Part shown: in pieces, positions 1 through 7,703 of the stretch
Layout: each line of letters starts with the position of its first letter
Numbering within the stretch: position 1 is the stretch's first letter
Assembly (NCBI GenBank): GCA_016789705.1
Contig: JAEUQR010000113.1
Coordinates: forward strand, 1-36,850
Direction: 5' to 3'
Origin: Acidobacteriota bacterium
Lineage (GTDB): Bacteria; Acidobacteriota; Vicinamibacteria; Vicinamibacterales; UBA2999
Length of the DNA stretch: 36,850 bases
The notes under the pieces: generated by a model
Told to the model about the DNA's origin: nothing
Database searches by the model: none
Seen by the model: the letters and a program-made list of their open reading frames with translations, nothing else
Made by a program: the position numbers and the translations under genes

Positions 1-369
1 CTTGCCGTGAACCTCGTCGCGAAGCACGTGCCGCAGCGCCTCGCGGAGGCGCTCTGCGACGTGGCCGGCGTGACACGCGAGCGGACGTGCGTGCAGCTCA
101 GGCGCGAGGAGCGGGCGCGGCTCGTCGCCGCGCTCACCGCATTCGAGCTGCCGTGGACGGGGCACGAAGGCTACCGGCCGGCGGAAGTCACGGGCGGCGG
201 CGTGGCGCTCGACGAGGTGCACAAAGGCACGCTCGAAAGCCGGCGCGCCCCGGGTCTCTTCTTCTGCGGCGAAGTGCTGGATGCGTTCGGCCCGATCGGC
301 GGCCATAACTTCCAGTGGGCCTGGTCCACCGGGCACACGGCCGGACGCGGCGCCGCGGCGTCACGCTGA
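1..369 (+). CDS. HI0933/BaiN-family FAD-dependent oxidoreductase, C-terminal part only
   Basis: The reading frame is open from the left edge of the window, so only the last ~122 residues are present and the true start lies upstream. The tail contains the sequence ALDEVHKGTLESRRAPGLFF followed by CGEVLDAFGPIGGHNFQWAW and a final small-residue segment (STGHTAGRG). This is the hallmark C-terminal FAD-contacting region of the HI0933-like flavoprotein family (NAD(P)/FAD-dependent oxidoreductases, some called BaiN or RdsA). Members are cytoplasmic flavoproteins; most have no proven substrate, so none is assigned. No partner gene is visible upstream, and the next gene downstream starts about 220 bp later with its own promoter-like sequence. 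Confidence 0.85.
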   Translation, partial: LAVNLVAKHVPQRLAEALCDVAGVTRERTCVQLRREERARLVAALTAFELPWTGHEGYRPAEVTGGGVALDEVHKGTLESRRAPGLFFCGEVLDAFGPIGGHNFQWAWSTGHTAGRGAAASR

Positions 370-543
370 TCGCCGGCGCGCGTACCTACGTATAGTCGGT
401 CAACGGTCACCACCGAACGGCGTCCCCTCCCGACCGTCGGCGCGCGGCAATCCGCCGTTCGACGTCCGCGCCCGAACCATCACCCCTGGTGGTGCCGTCT
501 TGGTCAGCAGCGTCCGGTCGCCTTGGAATATGGCCCGGCTTGC

Positions 544-571
544 TTGACTTTCGCATTAATTTCGCTTTACC
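544..571 (+). promoter_or_regulatory. Candidate sigma-70-type promoter of the ABC efflux operon
   Basis: TTGACT at 544-549 is followed after 16 nt by TTTACC at 566-571. Transcription would begin near 578, just ahead of the CGGAGG ribosome-binding site at 584-589 and the GTG at 594. The surroundings are unusually AT-rich for this window. The -35 box is good and the -10 box only fair. Confidence 0.45.
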
Positions 572-593
572 GTCTACCCCTTTCGGAGGCCGA

Positions 594-1817
594 GTGAGCG
601 ACCCGATCGACGAACTGTCCGCGCTGCGTATCGAACGCGCCCCGCTCGAACCCGCCGGCCGCGGCTGGGGCAAGTGGGTGCTCACCCTTGTGCTGCTCGC
701 CGCCACCGCCGCTGGCGCCCGGTGGTGGACGACGCGGGTCGTGCCGATCGAGGTCGAGGTGGCGCCGGTGCGTCAACGCGCGGCCGGAGCGCAGGCCTCC
801 GTGTTGAACGCCTCGGGGTACGTCACGGCACGGCGGCGCGCCACCGTGTCGTCGAAGGTCACGGGCAAGGTCGTGGAAGTCAACGTCGAGGAAGGGATGG
901 CCGTGCGCGAAGGTCAGGTGCTCGCGCGGCTCGACGACTCGACGATGCGCGCGGCGCTGGGCCTCTCGCGCGCACAGCTCCAGGCGGCCCGGCGCGCCGT
1001 GCCGGAAGCCGAAGTGCGTCTCGAGGAGGCGCGCCTCGTGCAGGCCCGCCGCGAGCGCCTGGCGAAGGACGGCCTCGTCACCGCGGCCGAAATCGACAGC
1101 GCGAATGCCGAAGTGAATGCGCTCGTGGCCCGTGTGGCCTCGCTGCGCGAACAGATCGCCGTGGCCGAACAGCAGGTGGCGCTGCAGCAGACGGCGATGG
1201 ACGACATGGTGATCCGCGCGCCCTTCTCGGGCGTTGCGATCTCGAAGGACGCGCAGCCCGGCGAGATGGTGTCGCCGGTGTCGGCGGGCGGCGGCTTCAC
1301 GCGCACCGGCATCTGCACGATCGTCGACATGCGGTCGCTCGAGGTCGAAGTGGACGTGAACGAGAGTTACATCGGCCGCGTCTCCGACGGGCAGCCGGTG
1401 ACGGCGGTGCTCGACGCCTATCCGGACTTCCAGATCCCGGCGCGTGTCATCACCACGGTGCCCACGGCCGACCGGCAGAAGGCCACCGTGCTCGTGCGCA
1501 TCGGCTTCAACGCACTCGACCCGCGCATCCTGCCCGACATGGGCGTGAAGGTGACGTTCCTGCGCGATGCCGCCGATGCGGCGGCGCCGGCCGCCCGCCC
1601 CGTGGCGCTCGTGCCGAAGGGCGCCGTGCGCAGCGAAGGCGGCGCGTCGTATGCGTTCGTCGTCACCGGCAACACCGTGGAGCGGCGTGCCATCACCACG
1701 GCCGGAACCGACGGCGACCGCCTGGAAGTGACGGCCGGGCTGTCATCCGGCGAACGTGTTGTCGTCTCGCCGCCGCCGGCGCTCGTCGCCGGCGCCCCCG
1801 TCGTCATCAGGCAGTGA
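594..1817 (+). CDS. HlyD/RND-type periplasmic adaptor (membrane-fusion protein) of an ABC efflux system
   Basis: A membrane-fusion protein of about 407 residues. The GTG at 594 is chosen because CGGAGG lies 4 nt upstream; the frame stays open further upstream, but that stretch holds the promoter. A short cytoplasmic N-terminus leads to one membrane anchor at about residues 28-43 (WVLTLVLLAATAAG). After it come a split biotinyl-lipoyl-like domain (VSSKVTGKVVEVNVEEGMAV and, later, DDMVIRAPFSGVAISKDAQP) around an Ala/Glu/Arg-rich alpha-helical hairpin at about 115-200, then beta-barrel and membrane-proximal domains. It should sit in the periplasm and couple the inner-membrane pump encoded by the next three genes to an outer-membrane channel. 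No TolC homologue is visible in the window. The ATPase start lies 13 nt after the stop, so this is the first gene of the operon. The substrate cannot be told from sequence. Confidence 0.9.
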   Translation: MSDPIDELSALRIERAPLEPAGRGWGKWVLTLVLLAATAAGARWWTTRVVPIEVEVAPVRQRAAGAQASVLNASGYVTARRRATVSSKVTGKVVEVNVEEGMAVREGQVLARLDDSTMRAALGLSRAQLQAARRAVPEAEVRLEEARLVQARRERLAKDGLVTAAEIDSANAEVNALVARVASLREQIAVAEQQVALQQTAMDDMVIRAPFSGVAISKDAQPGEMVSPVSAGGGFTRTGICTIVDMRSLEVEVDVNESYIGRVSDGQPVTAVLDAYPDFQIPARVITTVPTADRQKATVLVRIGFNALDPRILPDMGVKVTFLRDAADAAAPAARPVALVPKGAVRSEGGASYAFVVTGNTVERRAITTAGTDGDRLEVTAGLSSGERVVVSPPPALVAGAPVVIRQ

Positions 1818-1830
1818 GGAGCAGACGTCC

Positions 1831-2514
1831 ATGAGCGCACTCGTCCGGGTCCACGGCGTCCACAAGTACTTCACGCGCGGCAGCGAGCGCATCGACGTCC
1901 TGAAGGGCGTGAACATCGAGATTCCGCAGGGCGACTTCGTCGCGCTGATGGGCCCGTCGGGCTCGGGCAAGACGACGCTGCTCAACCTCATCGGCGGACT
2001 CGACGCGCCGTCGTCGGGGGCGGTCGAAGTGGCCGGCACGAACATCGCGCAGCTCTCGGGCGGGCAACTCTCGCGCTGGCGCGCCCACCACATCGGCTTC
2101 GTCTTCCAGCTCTACAACCTGCTGCCGGTGCTCACCGCCGAGCGCAATGTCGACCTGCCGCTGCTGCTGACGAACCTCTCGAAAGCCGAGCGGAGGAAGC
2201 GCGTTGCCATCGCGCTCAACGTGGTGGGGCTCGCCGAGCGCGCGAAACACTACCCGCGCCAGCTCTCGGGCGGCCAGGAGCAGCGCGTGGGCATCGCCCG
2301 CGCCATCGTGACGGACCCCACCCTGCTGCTCGCCGACGAACCCACCGGCGACCTCGATCGCAAGTCGGGCGACGAGATCCTCGACCTGCTGGCGGCGCTC
2401 AACCAGAAACACGGCAAGACCATCGTGATGGTGACGCACGACCCGCGGGCGGCCGAACGCGCCCGGCGCACCATCCACCTCGAGAAGGGCGTGCTGCTCG
2501 GAGACGCGGCATGA
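1831..2514 (+). CDS. ABC transporter ATP-binding protein, MacB/LolD type
   Basis: A 227-residue single-domain ATPase with every canonical motif: Walker A (GPSGSGKTT), Q-loop (FVFQLYNLLPVL), signature (LSGGQEQRVGIARAI), Walker B and D-loop (LLLADEPTGDLD) and the switch histidine (VTHD). Length and motif spacing match the MacB/LolD/FtsE class that works with FtsX-type permeases and usually drives mechanotransmission rather than direct membrane transport. The start at 1831 has a GAGGAG-like site overlapping the stop region of the adaptor gene. The stop overlaps the next gene in an ATGA arrangement (2511-2514), which implies translational coupling to the permease. It is expected on the cytoplasmic face of the inner membrane. 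Confidence 0.95.
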   Translation: MSALVRVHGVHKYFTRGSERIDVLKGVNIEIPQGDFVALMGPSGSGKTTLLNLIGGLDAPSSGAVEVAGTNIAQLSGGQLSRWRAHHIGFVFQLYNLLPVLTAERNVDLPLLLTNLSKAERRKRVAIALNVVGLAERAKHYPRQLSGGQEQRVGIARAIVTDPTLLLADEPTGDLDRKSGDEILDLLAALNQKHGKTIVMVTHDPRAAERARRTIHLEKGVLLGDAA

Positions 2515-3659
2515 AGTACCTGCCGCTGCTCTGGAGCAGTCTCTGGCGGAAGAAGGTCCGCACCATCTTCACGCTGCTCTCGGTGTTCGTCGCCTTCCTG
2601 CTGTTCGGGCTGCTGATGACGATTCGCGGCGCCTTCAGCTTCGGCATCGACATCGCCGGGCTCGATCGCCTCGTGCTCATCCACAAGGTGAGCCTCATCA
2701 TGCCGTTGCCGGTCAGCTATCTCGAGCGGCTGCGGGCCACCGAGGGTGTGTCGCTCGTCACCCACAACACGTGGTTCGGCGGCGTCTACCAGGATCCGTC
2801 GAACTTCTTCGCGCAGATCGCGGTGGAGCCCGAGTCGTTCCTGCAGGTCTATCCGGAATACCGCGTGCCGCCCGACCAGCTCGCCGCCTGGGCCGCGGAC
2901 CGTCAGGGTGTCATCGTGGGCGTCGATCTGGCGCGGCGCTTCGGCTGGAACGTGGGCGACCGCGTGCCCATCCAGGGCACCATCTGGCAGCCGAAGAGCG
3001 GCCAGACATGGGAGTTCAACATCGCCGGGCTGTACGACGGCGAGGCCGGCATCGACAAGACACAGTTCTTCTTCCGCTACGACTACCTCGACGAGAACCG
3101 CCGGAACGGAGCCGGTCTCGTCGGCTGGTACGTGGTGAAGATCGACGACCCGTCGCAGGCGCAGGCCATGGGCGTCACCTTCGACGAGATGTTCGCCAAC
3201 TCGTCGGCCGAGACCAAGACCACGACCGAGAAGGGCTTCGTCGAAGGCTTCGCCAAACAGGTGGGCGACATCGGCGCCATCATGGTGGCCATCCTCGTGG
3301 CCGTGCTGTTCACGATGCTCCTCGTGGCGGCCAACACGATGGCGCAGTCGGTGCGCGAGCGCACGAACGAAGTGGGCGTGCTCAAGACGCTCGGCTTCTC
3401 GAACGGCCAGATCCTCGCGCTCGTGCTCGGCGAATCGGTGCTCATCGCGCTCATCGGCGGCGGCGCCGGACTGGGGCTCGCCTGGCTCATCGTGCAGCAG
3501 GGCGACCCGACGGGCGGCATGCTGCCGATCTTCGTGCTGCCGACGCGCGACGTGGCGCTCGGCGCCGCACTCATCGTGGCGCTCGGCCTCGTGGCCGGCG
3601 CGCTGCCGGCGGCCACTGCCATGCACCTCAAGATCACCGACGCCCTTCGCCGGAGCTGA
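2511..3659 (+). CDS. FtsX-like ABC transporter permease (first of two)
   Basis: A 382-residue permease with the MacB/FtsX layout: an N-terminal membrane helix at about 18-38, a large extracytoplasmic domain at about 40-250 and three C-terminal helices near 251-276, 301-327 and 347-371. The conserved cytoplasmic loop SVRERTNEVGVLKTLGFSNG lies after the second helix, as in family members, and is the expected contact with the ATPase. It starts inside the stop of the ATPase gene (ATGA) and is followed after 2 nt by a second permease gene, so the pump is probably a heterodimer of the two. It has no fused ATPase domain, unlike canonical MacB. Confidence 0.92.
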   Translation: MKYLPLLWSSLWRKKVRTIFTLLSVFVAFLLFGLLMTIRGAFSFGIDIAGLDRLVLIHKVSLIMPLPVSYLERLRATEGVSLVTHNTWFGGVYQDPSNFFAQIAVEPESFLQVYPEYRVPPDQLAAWAADRQGVIVGVDLARRFGWNVGDRVPIQGTIWQPKSGQTWEFNIAGLYDGEAGIDKTQFFFRYDYLDENRRNGAGLVGWYVVKIDDPSQAQAMGVTFDEMFANSSAETKTTTEKGFVEGFAKQVGDIGAIMVAILVAVLFTMLLVAANTMAQSVRERTNEVGVLKTLGFSNGQILALVLGESVLIALIGGGAGLGLAWLIVQQGDPTGGMLPIFVLPTRDVALGAALIVALGLVAGALPAATAMHLKITDALRRS

Positions 3660-3661
3660 CG

Positions 3662-4852
3662 ATGTTCTCCTGGATCAGCCAGACCCTCGCGGTCACCGCC
3701 CTGAACCTCCGCACCATCCCGCAGCGGCTCGGCTCCTCGGGCGTCGCCATCATCGGCATCGCCGGCGTGGTCGTGGTGCTTGTCTCGGTCTTGTCGATCG
3801 CGTCGGGCTTCACGGCGGCAATGCAGGAATCCGGTTCGCCAACGCGGGCGCTCGTGATGCGGAGCGGCGCCGACAGCGAAATGACGAGCGGCCTCACGGG
3901 CGCCGACGCCGACCTCATCCGCCAGGCGCCGGGCATCCGCCGCGACGATCAGACGGCGCTCGCGTCCGCCGAGCTCTACGTGATCATCGACCTGCCGAAG
4001 AAGAGCACCGGCACCCCGGCTAACGTGCCGATGCGCGGCGTGGAACCGCAGACGCTCGCCGTGCGCGACACGACGTCGATCGTCGAAGGCCGGATGCTCG
4101 AGTTCGGCACGAACGAGATCGTGGTGGGCCGCGGCGCCAGCGGGCAATTCGCCGGCCTCACGCTCGGCAGCGAGGTGCGCTCGGGGCAGAACACGTGGAC
4201 CGTCGTCGGCATCTTCGAAGCCGACGGCGGGGTCTCGGAAACCGAGATCTGGTGCGACGCGCGTGTGCTGCAGGGCGCCTACCGCCGCGGCAACTCGTAC
4301 CAGCTCGTGGTGGCGAAGCTCGACGCCACAGACACGTTCGACACCTTCCGCGACTGGCTCACCGCCAACCCGCAGTTGAACGTGCAGGTGCGGCGCGAGA
4401 CGGAGTACTACGCGCAGCAGTCGCGCGCGCTCAGCGGGCTCATCCGCACGGTGGGCTTCGGCATCGCGACGCTCATGGGCATCGGCGCGGTGTTCGGCGC
4501 CATCCTCACGATGTACACGGCTGTCTCCACGCGCTCGCGCGAGATCGCCACACTGCGCGCGCTCGGCTTCAACGCCAGTTCCGTCGTGGTATCGGTGATG
4601 GCCGAGTCGCTGGCGCTCGCGGCGATCGGCGGCACGATCGGCGGCCTGGTCGCCTACACCGGCTTCAATGGCTATCAGACCTCGACCATCAACTTCCAGA
4701 CGTTCAGCCAGGTGGCCTTCGCGTTCCAGGTCACGCCGGCGCTGCTCGTGACGGGGCTCATCTACGCGCTCCTCATGGGCCTCATCGGCGGCATCTTCCC
4801 GGCCGTGCGCGCGGCGCGCCTGCCCATTCCGACGGCGCTGCGGCAGCTGTAG
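3662..4852 (+). CDS. FtsX-like ABC transporter permease (second of two)
   Basis: A 396-residue permease with the same topology as its neighbour: a membrane helix at about 24-50, an extracytoplasmic domain with the MacB-type core (LADLIR-like GADADLIRQAPGI, VEPQTLAVRD, VVGRGASGQFAGLTLGSEV, TWTVVGIFEADGG), then three C-terminal helices near 260-289, 308-335 and 361-385. The loop TRSREIATLRALGFNASSV matches the FtsX cytoplasmic loop. The ATG at 3662 sits 2 nt after the preceding stop. Sequence similarity to the first permease is low outside these landmarks, so the two subunits have diverged or were recruited separately. It is the last gene of the operon. Confidence 0.92.
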   Translation: MFSWISQTLAVTALNLRTIPQRLGSSGVAIIGIAGVVVVLVSVLSIASGFTAAMQESGSPTRALVMRSGADSEMTSGLTGADADLIRQAPGIRRDDQTALASAELYVIIDLPKKSTGTPANVPMRGVEPQTLAVRDTTSIVEGRMLEFGTNEIVVGRGASGQFAGLTLGSEVRSGQNTWTVVGIFEADGGVSETEIWCDARVLQGAYRRGNSYQLVVAKLDATDTFDTFRDWLTANPQLNVQVRRETEYYAQQSRALSGLIRTVGFGIATLMGIGAVFGAILTMYTAVSTRSREIATLRALGFNASSVVVSVMAESLALAAIGGTIGGLVAYTGFNGYQTSTINFQTFSQVAFAFQVTPALLVTGLIYALLMGLIGGIFPAVRAARLPIPTALRQL

Positions 4853-4861
4853 CGCGCCGCC

Positions 4862-4898
4862 GTGGCAGGATCTTGACGCATGCTGGCGGCCCTGCCAC
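4862..4898. terminator. Weak inverted repeat after the ABC operon, possible terminator
   Basis: GTGGCAGG (4862-4869) and CCTGCCAC (4891-4898) are perfect 8-nt arms separated by a 21-nt loop, just after the permease stop. There is no T-tract, so any termination would not be classical. Confidence 0.3.
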
Positions 4899-4937
4899 TC
4901 GACGCAGGGACGGGCGTTCGCGACAATAGCGGTATTC

Positions 4938-5807
4938 ATGGCTACGCAAACGCTCATCGACCTCGTCGTGCTCGGGGCGTTGTGGGGCGCCTCGTTCCTC
5001 TTCATGCGCGTGGCGGCGCCGGAATTCGGCCCCATCCCGCTCATCGCCGTGCGTGTCACGGTCGCGGCGTTCATCCTGCTGCCACTGCTACTGCGTGGCC
5101 ATGGGGCGGCGCCATTGCGGAAGGCCATCGGCCCACTGTTGCTCGTTGGCGCGACGAGCACGGCCATCCCATTCACGCTCTTCGCATTTGCCGCCTTGTC
5201 GCTGCCCGCCGGACTCTCGTCGGTGCTGAACGCCAGCGTGCCGCTCTTCGGCGCCCTCGTCGGGTTCCTGTGGCTGCGGCAGAGCCCGACCCGGCTGCGG
5301 ATGGTCGGCCTCGCCGTGGGCTTCAGCGGCGTGCTGGTGCTGGCGTGGCCGCGGCTCTTAACCGGCGCCGACTGGGCGCCCGTCGCTGCGGCACTCGCCG
5401 CGGCGATGCTCTACGCCGTGTTCCCGCACATCACGCAGCGGTCGCTGGCCGGCGTGTCGCCCTTCGTGGTCGCCACCGGCAGTCAGACAGCGGCCGCGGT
5501 GATGCTCTTGCCGCTCGTGGCCTTCACGTGGCCGGACGTCGCCCCGACGCCGCGCGCGTGGGGATACGCGCTGCTGCTCGGGTCCGCGTGCACGGCACTC
5601 GCCTACGTGATGTACTTCCGCCTCATCGCCCGGGCCGGTGCCGCCACGGCGATGACGGTCACGTATCTCATCCCGGTCTTCGGGGTCACCTGGGGTGCGC
5701 TGCTGCTCGACGAACGCCTGCCGCCGAGCGCCATCGCCGGGGCATTGCTGGTGCTCGCGGGCGTGGCGCTGGCCACCTGGACCCCACGCCGCGGCACACT
5801 CCGGTAG
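4938..5807 (+). CDS. EamA/DMT-superfamily membrane transporter
   Basis: A 289-residue protein made almost entirely of hydrophobic helices (about ten), in two homologous EamA halves of five. The first begins LVVLGALWGASFLFMRVAAP and the second begins near WAPVAAALAAAMLYAVFPHI. Length and pattern are typical for drug/metabolite transporters of the inner membrane, whose substrates range from amino acids to metabolites, so none is assigned. GACAAT at 4922-4927 ends 10 nt before the ATG with no Shine-Dalgarno sequence between, suggesting a nearly leaderless mRNA. It lies upstream and in line with two arsenosugar-type genes and may export their product, but that link rests on position alone. Confidence 0.88.
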   Translation: MATQTLIDLVVLGALWGASFLFMRVAAPEFGPIPLIAVRVTVAAFILLPLLLRGHGAAPLRKAIGPLLLVGATSTAIPFTLFAFAALSLPAGLSSVLNASVPLFGALVGFLWLRQSPTRLRMVGLAVGFSGVLVLAWPRLLTGADWAPVAAALAAAMLYAVFPHITQRSLAGVSPFVVATGSQTAAAVMLLPLVAFTWPDVAPTPRAWGYALLLGSACTALAYVMYFRLIARAGAATAMTVTYLIPVFGVTWGALLLDERLPPSAIAGALLVLAGVALATWTPRRGTLR

Positions 5808-5810
5808 ACT
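5805..5810 (+). promoter_or_regulatory. Possible -10 element ahead of the peroxidase-like/ArsS pair
   Basis: TAGACT overlaps the stop codon of the EamA gene and could start a transcript near 5817. That would give a ~75-nt leader with CCGGAGA ahead of the ATG at 5892. No clear -35 box is seen. Confidence 0.3.
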
Positions 5811-5891
5811 GCCGGTCGCGGCACGGAAACCGGGCCCTCCGGCCAGGCGTCCAACCGCGCAGCACCGCACCGACCCTTTCCCGGAGACTCC

Positions 5892-6224
5892 ATGGACACC
5901 TACTACCACCCGCCCGACCTCGCGAAGTTCGGCGACATCGGCAAGGATGCCCCCGAACTCTGGAAGAAGTTCCAGGAGTGGTACGGCGCGGTGTTCGCGG
6001 AAGGGGCGCTGACGGAGCGCGAGAAGGCGCTCATCGCGCTGGCGGTGTCGCACGCGGTGCAGTGCCCTTACTGCATCGATGCCTACACGTCGGGCTCGCT
6101 CGAGAAGGGCGCCACGCCGGCGCAGATGACCGAAGCGGTGCACGTGGCGGCGGCCATCCGCGGCGGCGCCTCACTCGTGCACGGCGTGCAGATGCGCAAT
6201 CACCTCGAGCAGATCTCGATGTAG
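5892..6224 (+). CDS. Carboxymuconolactone decarboxylase/AhpD-like protein, ArsS-associated peroxidase-like type
   Basis: A 110-residue protein with the AhpD/CMD core: an ALTEREKALIALAVSHAVQC helix and a CPYC redox pair (Cys58, Cys61) followed by IDAYTSGSLEKGAT and a helix with the typical EAVHVAAAIRGG. The family comprises small helical, usually oligomeric redox proteins. The subtype found beside radical SAM/Cys-rich (ArsS) genes is annotated as an arsenosugar biosynthesis-associated peroxidase-like protein. The call to that subtype depends on the MDTYYHPPDLAKFGDIGK start, the length, and the ArsS-like gene only 6 nt downstream. CGGAGA precedes the ATG by about 6 nt. The actual reaction in the pathway is not established; it may protect or recycle a thiol or arsenical intermediate. 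Confidence 0.82.
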   Translation: MDTYYHPPDLAKFGDIGKDAPELWKKFQEWYGAVFAEGALTEREKALIALAVSHAVQCPYCIDAYTSGSLEKGATPAQMTEAVHVAAAIRGGASLVHGVQMRNHLEQISM

Positions 6225-6230
6225 GGACTG

Positions 6231-7283
6231 ATGGCCCTCCCCACCCTCCTCAACTCGCGCTCGCCGCTGGCGGCGCCGGCGGCCCAGCGCGAGATACTCG
6301 CGGCGCTGCCGCTGGCGCGATCGTTCGAGGACGCCGTCGCCGCCGCGCAGACCGCGCCGCTCACGGCCGCCGGCGTGGACGTGCTGCAGGTGAACCTCGG
6401 CAAGCGCTGCAACCAGGCCTGCCATCACTGCCACGTCGATGCCGGCCCCGATCGCCGCGAGGTGATGCCCGACGCAATCGTGGACGCCTGCCTGGGCGTG
6501 CTCGCCCGCTCGGGCATCCAGACCCTCGACATCACCGGCGGCGCGCCGGAGATGCATCCGCGCTTCCGCGACCTCGTCATCAAGGCGCGGCGGCTCGGTC
6601 GCCGGGTCATCGACCGCTGCAATCTCACGATCGCGACGTTGCCGAACTACAGCGACTTGCCGCGCTTCCTCGCCGCGCACCAGGTGGAAGTCGTCGCCTC
6701 GCTGCCCTCCTACGCCGCGTCGATGACGGACCGCCAGCGCGGCGACGGGGTGTTCGAGCAGTCGATTGCGGCGCTGCGCGAGTTCAACACGTTCGGCTAC
6801 GGCGTCGACGGCAGCGGGCTGGTGCTGAACCTCGTCACCAATCCCGTCGGCGCCTTCCTCCCGGCCTCGCAGGCCGCACTCGAGCGCGACTGGAAGCGCG
6901 AGCTGCAGCGGCAGCACGGCCTGGTGTTCAACCAGCTCTTCACGATCACGAACATGCCGATCAGCCGCTACCTCGAGTGGCTCGAACACTCGGGCAACCT
7001 CGCGGCCTACATGGGCAAGCTGGTGCAGGCGTTCAATCCGGCGACCGTGCCTGGCGTGATGTGCCGCGCCACGCTCAGTGTGGGGTGGGACGGCCGGCTC
7101 TTCGACTGCGACTTCAACCAGATGCTCGACCTGCCGCTCGCGGCCGCGGCGCCGCAGTCGATCGTGGACCTCACGAACGACGCCGCGCTGCAGCGGGTCG
7201 CGGCCCGGCGGATCGTGACCGGCCCGCACTGCTTCGGCTGCACCGCTGGCGCCGGCAGCAGCTGCGGCGGCGCCACGGTGTGA
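6231..7283 (+). CDS. arsS: Radical SAM/Cys-rich protein, ArsS-like (arsenosugar biosynthesis)
   Basis: A 350-residue radical SAM enzyme. The [4Fe-4S]/SAM motif is C60-NQA-C64-HH-C67, followed by HVDAGPDRREVM. The next conserved segment, ITGGAPEMHPRFRDLV, and the later VLNLVTNPVGAFLP, NQLFTITNMPISRYLEWL and FNPATVPGVMC segments are typical of the radical SAM/Cys-rich (ArsS) family. The C-terminal Cys-rich domain is complete (LFDCDFNQML and HCFGCTAGAGSSCGG). Family members are proposed to act after ArsM on methylated arsenic bound to SAM to form the arsenosugar skeleton. Some relatives are selenoproteins; here the C-terminal positions are encoded as Cys and the TGA stop is followed by no family-like sequence. 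It is cotranscribed with the AhpD-like gene. No arsM is in the window. Confidence 0.85.
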   Translation: MALPTLLNSRSPLAAPAAQREILAALPLARSFEDAVAAAQTAPLTAAGVDVLQVNLGKRCNQACHHCHVDAGPDRREVMPDAIVDACLGVLARSGIQTLDITGGAPEMHPRFRDLVIKARRLGRRVIDRCNLTIATLPNYSDLPRFLAAHQVEVVASLPSYAASMTDRQRGDGVFEQSIAALREFNTFGYGVDGSGLVLNLVTNPVGAFLPASQAALERDWKRELQRQHGLVFNQLFTITNMPISRYLEWLEHSGNLAAYMGKLVQAFNPATVPGVMCRATLSVGWDGRLFDCDFNQMLDLPLAAAAPQSIVDLTNDAALQRVAARRIVTGPHCFGCTAGAGSSCGGATV

Positions 7284-7703
7284 GACCCGTCAGGCGTGGG
7301 GCAATGTCGGCGCCCACGGCCCGGTCGTGAGCTGCGACGGGCGCCCAGGTGCGCACCTTCTCCAGGAAGGCGTCAGCGCTCTCGACGGCGAGCATGTCCT
7401 AGCCCACACTCGTCGCGACCCGTGCGATGACCGCGCCGACCGACGGTTCGTCGTCGATGATGAGAAGCCAGTGGCCCGTCATGGTTCCAGGGAGTCGCGG
7501 GGGTGGGGAGTCGCCTGGCGGATTCGTCCAGCATAGGTCGGACCCGCCCGGTGCAGCCGCCCCTTTCGCGGCCGCAGTGCAGGTTCCGCGCAAAGCTCGG
7601 CCGCCACGCGCCGCGCTTCAACCCCTGGCCGCCGCGCCGGTCTAAGCCTTCGGACGCGCCCGGCCCTCCCTCGGCCGACGCTTCCCTTGATGGAGGAGGC
7701 GAT
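7284..7703. other. Intergenic region between arsS-like gene and propeller gene
   Basis: About 420 bp without an intact gene. It holds the remnant of a response-regulator gene on the minus strand (7341-7482) and, at 7692-7699, the GGAGGAGG ribosome-binding site of the next plus-strand gene. I see nothing else convincing in the remaining ~200 bp. Confidence 0.7.
7341..7482 (-). pseudogene. Decayed response-regulator receiver-domain fragment
   Basis: Read on the minus strand from the ATG at 7482, the frame gives MTGHWLLIIDDEPSVGAVIA then RVATSVG, a stop, and D-MLAVESADAFLEKVRTWAP. This closely follows the first ~45 residues of CheY-like receivers: beta-1 with the acidic pair DDE, alpha-1, then the usual G-Y-x-V..A.SA.eaL segment. 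The stop (TAG, minus strand 7401-7399) sits exactly where receivers usually have Tyr (TAC/TAT) after Gly. After TWAP the similarity ends: the phospho-acceptor Asp region, the Thr/Ser and Lys positions and any output domain are missing. It therefore looks like a gene inactivated by a nonsense change and a 3' deletion. Alternatively the resemblance is chance in a short frame, but the conserved order of motifs on both sides of the stop argues against that. Confidence 0.6.

Noticed and set aside
7281..7310. Selenocysteine readthrough of the ArsS TGA stop
   Set aside because: The downstream translation shows no family-like residues, and the C-terminal Cys motif is already complete before the stop.
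7310..7345. GGCGCCC/GGGCGCC inverted repeat after the ArsS-like gene as a terminator
   Set aside because: The 22-nt loop and absence of a T-tract make it unconvincing, and such GC arms are frequent by chance here.
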